A stretch of 46,861 bases of DNA from Dipetalonema caudispina (taxonomy: Eukaryota > Nematoda > Chromadorea > Rhabditida > Onchocercidae), in NCBI GenBank assembly GCA_013365325.1, contig JABVXV010000419.1, positions 1 through 46,861 on the forward strand, given 5' to 3'. Below the pieces are notes generated by a model. It ran no database searches and had not been told where the DNA came from. It saw only the letters and a program-made list of their open reading frames with translations. Shown piece by piece: positions 43,925 through 46,861 of the stretch. The translations under genes were made by a program, and so were the position numbers. Position 1 is the first letter of the stretch. Every line of letters starts with the position of its first letter.

Positions 43925-46795
43925 GTTGAAAAGGAAATAAGCTTAAACATTATGGCAAATCGCTCCAGCCAATACGGTGTTGTTGGCAGAGTAAGAAGAA
44001 ATAAATTGTAGAATTAGAGTGGGGAAGCAAGCAATGTATCGATCCGGATGCCTTTGATACTTTATTTATCTAAATTAAAATCATGAAATTGATGTTTATT
44101 TCAATTAAGATTGCAAGGAATCAATTATCGATAGGTTTTGCAGCTAAAACAAAAGTAGACGTAGTGATTTTTTTTTGAAAAAAAAAAATCCAAAATTGGA
44201 CTTCGAGGACAAAGCTTGTTACAATAACTATTTTCTTTTCTACTAGCTTCATGTGTCCACTCAGATCAAAATTCGATCAAATAACAAATTATTGTGAAGT
44301 GTTAGATATATACTTGTCATGTACTTTTGAAATAATTTGATGGTGTCTTATTGTCATTTCGATTATCATCATAAAATTACCAAATAAGCTAATGTAACTT
44401 ATATTTTGACGTTAATACAATCTTTGTTGATAGTTTTATTCCCTTGATTCAATGAATATTAAATATTAGTACATGATTGAGATATTCCGGATATCCCGAG
44501 AGAGTTAATGTGATTCCAAATATCTCTAAATTTCCTTCTGTGTCAATTGAAAGGTATAAGGTATAGAGAATAGATTTTCAACATTGTATCAAATTTTGCA
44601 TAGCTTTAATGGATAATGAAATATGTAGAGAATATGCGTTACAAGTGAAAAGTAAACAAAATCGTTCCAGTCTTTACGGAATTTATATCAGTGTAAACAA
44701 GTAATTGTATATACAGTATGATAATAATAAATGTTTATGATTAAATGATAGAGTTTGTAAAAGTAACTTGATTAATTACAATGGAATTCTTGAGATTATC
44801 TTAGGATTGTCTTATTAAATCTTATGTAATCACGTCCTTTCCATGTGCTTTATCGTAGTATCCATGCATTCACATATTTCTAATATTCATATATGAAATT
44901 CAATTCATTTTGATTTTCTCATAGTTTTATTGAAAACTGGCTAATCAAAATGTTTTTAAAAGTTGCTTATATTGTAATTTTGTAGAGAGAGTTAGGATTA
45001 TACTGAAGAAAACGTACATTGTATCCACAGATAACTGCTTTTGATACTCGTAAATGCAAATATAATTCAATGTAATCAGGAAGAAAGTAATAAAATATAA
45101 CAAATAGATGCAAAGAAATAGACAGAAAAGCAAAGCGTAAAATCGAAATTGAATTAGAAAATGATATTTCAACATATCTAAAATATCTATAATTAAATAA
45201 TTATCAAAATTATGAGTACGATGATGTCATAATGAACTCAAAACCTAGATTTAAATTTGAATTCATTTCGGATATTCTAAATATATTATAAAAGTCAAAA
45301 TCAATAACAAACTAGAATTTCTCTGTTGAAAATTCAATATTGTTTTTGGATAAACTAAAATTAATACTTTGAAAGTGATTTCCAGAAAATACTTGTTAGC
45401 AAATTTGTTGCTAAACTTTCCATTTCAGCAGCCGCTTAATTTAAACAGAAAAAAGAAATTGAAATAACAAAATTTTGCATCTTTTCCTACTACTCCTTTT
45501 GCTTCCTACCTCTCCTTCCTTCTATTATTTCCCACTTTTTTTTGATCACATATTAATAATTTAGTTGATTGGATTATATTCCTTCCCTACGTCATATTTG
45601 CATATCTCTACCAGTGATAATTTGTTGAGGATGAAATAAGCGCTTTTCTCACTAATATAAGTCATAATTCAATAATCCATTTATTTTAAACAGAAACCAA
45701 AGAAAATGAGCAATTGTTCGACAAAACATTTTCTAATTTGGTGAAAAATTTCCTATCACAAATAAATCCAAAATTTTCTGGAAGAAGACAAATGACATTC
45801 AAATAAAATGCATGCTTATTTTGCTAAAGTTGCAATTTGTGAAAAATGATTGTTATATTTATGCAAAAAAATTGGTATACTATATAGGATAAGCTATAAT
45901 TCTTGCAATAGTGATATTAACAATGATATCATGTACAATGTATAATTGTAATCATTTTTTTTAACGATTATAACAGAGCCATTTGCATTAACGATAGACA
46001 GCGGATATTATAGCTTTACAAAATCCTTTCATGTTGATGTTGGGATTGATCGGTGCAGTTTAATTGACTTTTGAAATGCTTTCAGTCGATCATTTTGTAA
46101 GAGGAGTGAAATTTTGATTGATAAAATAAGAATCATTTTTTGTTGCTTTTAAGTGAAATAAATTTTATCGGTTAAGAAATTTTGAAAAATTTGCTAAGAA
46201 AACAAGCATATTAAGTGGAAACAAAATTATTTGACGAAAAATAAGAATGATTCATTGAAATAATTTAATACAACAATTGTTGGATGTAACGAATGAAATG
46301 AAAGATTGTATGAAGCCTTAGATTAGAAGCTATGAATATCTGAAATGGCTCCTACTCCCTAACTGATATTCTGAAATTTAGCTAATGAAAATGAGTGCAA
46401 AATAACTAGGAACGAAATTTTCGACTTGCAAATTGATACTTAGCTTCAGTTGTATCAGCAATGCTTGATTGCATTAATGATTCAAATTACACTTATTTAG
46501 AAATTTGATTCGAAACTTTCGGTCAAATTGCCAATTTTAGTGAAATTACAAACATCTTTCCACAAGATCAGTAGAATAGAATCAAAATGGAAAATAAATG
46601 ACCAGTTTTTGAATTAATTGCATTTTTCTTTTTCATCGTTTCCTCCAAAATTTATACGTAATTTTTTCCACCAAGTACTGTCATCTCTAGGGAATGGCAT
46701 CATGCTACTCTATAAATTTCAACAAATATCATTCTAGGAAAAATTTACAAAAATTGTAAATTTACTCTTCCATTTTCATTTAATCAAAAAAAGAA
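43925..46795. other. AT-rich region 5' of the globin gene, nothing recognised
   Basis: Presumably contains the globin-gene promoter next to 43925. Open frames are short and Ile/Lys/Phe/Leu-rich, as expected by chance in AT-rich DNA. The region ends in the right arm of the terminal inverted repeat. Confidence 0.6.
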
Positions 46796-46859
46796 AACTA
46801 TTAAAAGAAAAAATGTTATTAACTATATCGTTTAATAGCAGGAAATACTTATGACCTTT
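46796..46859 (-). repeat. right arm of 64-bp terminal inverted repeat
   Basis: Reverse complement of bases 3-66 with 63 of 64 matches. The arms end two bases from each end of the sequence, which suggests that the sequence was cut or assembled at this repeat. Confidence 0.95.
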
Positions 46860-46861
46860 AT

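Noticed and set aside
1..46861. A giant transposon such as a Polinton/Maverick with terminal inverted repeats
   Set aside because: No polymerase, integrase, capsid or packaging gene is visible, the interior holds ordinary intron-rich worm genes and tRNAs, and the repeat arms are short.
1..46861. CRISPR array, operon or bacterial (endosymbiont) insertion
   Set aside because: No regularly spaced repeats, no dense intronless genes and no ribosome-binding-site pattern were seen.

Overview
The window looks like nuclear DNA of a parasitic nematode, probably a clade III (spirurid or filarial) worm. It is very AT-rich, genes are split into many small exons with GT-AG introns, and the recognisable proteins are a nematode-type ZP-domain cuticlin, a nematode-type globin and a ZO/tight-junction MAGUK matching C. 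elegans ZOO-1. The species cannot be fixed from sequence alone. I saw no bacterial, viral or intact transposon gene.

Layout. About 1-7600 is AT-rich with a few coding-like patches. 7999-26996 (+) is a zoo-1 homologue that I could read as 22 exons in one continuous frame (1343 residues): PDZ1, PDZ2, PDZ3, SH3, inactive guanylate kinase, a Pro/Gln/Ser/Thr-rich linker, and a C-terminal ZU5 domain. Its 6.1 kb intron 2 holds clustered regulatory-looking motifs and repeats. 29230-29645 (+) is a two-exon gene for an 85-residue secreted Tyr/Pro/His-rich protein. 30559-35947 (-) is an 11-exon ZP-domain cuticlin-like gene with an RARR cleavage site and a C-terminal membrane anchor; its signal-peptide exon is not securely found. 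A tRNA-Glu(CTC) lies just upstream at 36362-36433 (-). 38393-43924 (-) is a nine-exon globin gene with a long low-complexity N-terminal extension; a tRNA-Thr(CGT) sits on the opposite strand in its first intron (41399-41470). 43925-46861 has no recognisable gene.

The genes do not form a pathway. At most, three concern the epithelial or cuticular surface: a junction scaffold, an apical ZP-matrix protein and a small secreted protein. There is no operon-like spacing.

The strongest unexplained structure is a 64-bp inverted repeat (63/64 matches) occupying the two extreme ends of the window. Next are a 111-bp partial exon/intron duplication joined through a 19-bp hairpin in the cuticlin gene, and two motif clusters (POU octamer/MORE and TTACGTGAA/CACGTG) in zoo-1 intron 2.
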